7,174 nucleotides of DNA from Planctomycetota bacterium (GTDB lineage: Bacteria > Planctomycetota > DG-23 > SLPQ01): NCBI GenBank assembly GCA_021160625.1, contig JAGHCE010000036.1:1-7174 (forward strand). The letters are read 5' to 3'. Numbering within the stretch: the first letter of the stretch is position 1; every line of letters begins with the position of its first letter. Positions 6,038 to 7,174 of this stretch are shown here, one piece after another. Under the pieces are notes generated by a model, which was not told the DNA's origin, made no database searches, and worked only from the letters and a program-made list of their open reading frames with translations. Both the position numbers and the translations under genes were made by a program.

Positions 6038-7174
6038 TCGCCCCTTTCGTTCACGCGCAGGGTCCCGATGTCCTTGCGCAGCCTTATCGTCGCTATGAGA
6101 TAGTTAATCTGTGCCTCGACCAGGGCGTTCCTGGCGTTCTGGAGGGCATTCTGAGCGTTCACAATGTCCTGGCTGCTCCGCTGGCCCTTCTCCTGGTAAA
6201 TCTTCTCCACCTCTAAGCGGTCCATTGCGGTCTTGACCTGTTTTTTCTGAATGGCGAGCGTCACTTCCGCCCTTTGAAGCTTGCGCACGGTGTCCCTGAC
6301 GCTGAGCCTCATATTGTCCTCGAAAAGCGAGAAGCTCCGCCTCGCCCGCGCAAGGCTGATAAGCGTGCTCTTGTAGGAGTTTCGCTGGGACTTCCTGTCA
6401 AGCGGCAGCTCGAGTGTCAGCCCCAGCGACGAAGAGCCGTCGTCCAGCCGATAGTCCGTGAGCATCCCGTCCGCATCGCTTGAAACTCCCGCCTGGAGCG
6501 CGAGACTAAGCTGCGGCAGCAACGCATTCCTGGCAATCTCCACCGCGCGCTCGGCGTCCTCGATATGCTCCCGCTGGGTGATGTAGTCCAGCCGGTTTTC
6601 GAACGCTGTTTTCGTCGCCATCGCCAGGTCCACGATGATGATCTCCGGCTCGATCTCCTCTTCGGCGATATCCATATGCAGGTCGGCCCGCAGGCCGAGG
6701 TCCTGCTTAAACCTGTCAAGCGCCAGGTCATACTCCTCGACGATGTTGACGAGGTCGTTGTCCGAATTGAGCTTGCTCTGTTCCGCGACGAGGACCTCCG
6801 CAAAGCTCTTGCGGCCCTTCTTGAAAAGCGCGTTCGACTGCCCGTAGAGAAACTCCGCCTGCCGGACTCTCTGCTTAGCCGTTTCTATCGCGCGCTTTTG
6901 CCTCAACAGCCCGTAGTACTGCGTGATGATACCGATTACCATCTCCTGCCGGAAGGACTCGAAGCTGCGCGCCGACTGGAGAAGGCTCCGGCGGGCTTGT
7001 ACCATCGTCTCCCGTGCGGCAATGCCCGCACCGGCCAGAAGCGGTGCACTGAAGCTTGCCGAAACACTCGATGAATTGCTGTCGGTGCCGGGGCCGCCGA
7101 CGGTGCCGCTCTGCGAGGCCGAGGTCGAAAGGGAAAATTGCCCGCCGGAAAGAAGCTTGCGAGCCAGGGAAAGC
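6028..7174 (-). CDS. TolC-family outer-membrane efflux protein, N-terminus outside window
   Basis: The frame is open from the window edge to TGA at 6030-6028, giving 381 visible residues; the Met at 7005 is internal, since sensible TolC sequence continues 56 codons upstream of it. TolC proteins contain two structural repeats, each a beta-hairpin contributing to the barrel plus long periplasmic helices. Visible are the end of the first beta-hairpin (strands near fragment residues 12-20 and 38-48, FSAPLLAGAG, joined by a Ser/Gly-rich loop), its alpha-helical domain, and the whole second repeat. The second repeat has NRLDYITQREHIEDAERAVEIA, strand LPQLSLALQAGV (about 219-230), strand LGLTLELPL (about 250-258), then helices to the C-terminus. 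The ending RDIGTLRVNERGEWH is typical of the family. It would form the trimeric exit duct for the pump encoded downstream, and its stop overlaps the start of adaptor A by 10 nt. The missing part should hold the signal peptide or lipobox. Confidence 0.93.
   Translation of the reverse strand, partial: LSLARKLLSGGQFSLSTSASQSGTVGGPGTDSNSSSVSASFSAPLLAGAGIAARETMVQARRSLLQSARSFESFRQEMVIGIITQYYGLLRQKRAIETAKQRVRQAEFLYGQSNALFKKGRKSFAEVLVAEQSKLNSDNDLVNIVEEYDLALDRFKQDLGLRADLHMDIAEEEIEPEIIIVDLAMATKTAFENRLDYITQREHIEDAERAVEIARNALLPQLSLALQAGVSSDADGMLTDYRLDDGSSSLGLTLELPLDRKSQRNSYKSTLISLARARRSFSLFEDNMRLSVRDTVRKLQRAEVTLAIQKKQVKTAMDRLEVEKIYQEKGQRSSQDIVNAQNALQNARNALVEAQINYLIATIRLRKDIGTLRVNERGEWH

Overview
The window is GC-rich (roughly 60% by eye) and almost entirely coding on the minus strand. 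It holds the distal part of one tightly packed export operon, read from high to low coordinates, then a short intergenic region and the beginning of an unrelated secreted-protein gene. Signal peptides, periplasmic adaptors and a TolC-type outer-membrane protein show a diderm bacterium. The adaptor style (hairpin segments of the kind KGYVT...LRKYTYP, and 'LYG..NPWER..I.VGG..YRG' around the second lipoyl half) and the TolC C-terminus (RDIGTLRVNERGEWH) remind me of Planctomycetota/PVC-type proteins. That assignment is from memory and tentative.

Layout on the minus strand: (1) 7174-6028, TolC-family outer-membrane efflux protein, N-terminus outside the window; (2) 6037-4043, membrane-anchored HlyD/MacA-type adaptor A with a 148-residue Ala/Glu/Lys tail; (3) 4035-2449, a second, divergent adaptor B; (4) 2458-1781, MacB/LolD-type ABC ATPase; (5) 1780-509, MacB/FtsX-type ABC permease. 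Genes 1/2 and 3/4 overlap by 10 nt, 2/3 are 7 nt apart and 4/5 abut, so the five genes are almost certainly co-transcribed and translationally coupled. A 225-nt intergenic region (284-508) carries two GC-rich inverted repeats without U-tracts and a good sigma70-like promoter. These precede (6) 283-1, a new gene with a clear signal peptide that leaves the window unfinished.

Together, genes 1-5 encode a complete tripartite MacAB-TolC-like pump: ATPase and permease in the inner membrane (as two polypeptides instead of one fused MacB), two adaptors bridging the periplasm, and an outer-membrane exit duct. No cargo gene is visible, so the substrate is unknown. Two adaptors for one ABC pump is unusual; the closest precedent I know is the RND system TriABC-OpmH, which needs two adaptors. 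I see no phage, IS, CRISPR, RNA gene or defence system. The unusual content is in the adaptors: their pairing, a shared insertion in the coiled-coil hairpin, a changed RLS docking motif, a shared cysteine pair and the charged tail of adaptor A.
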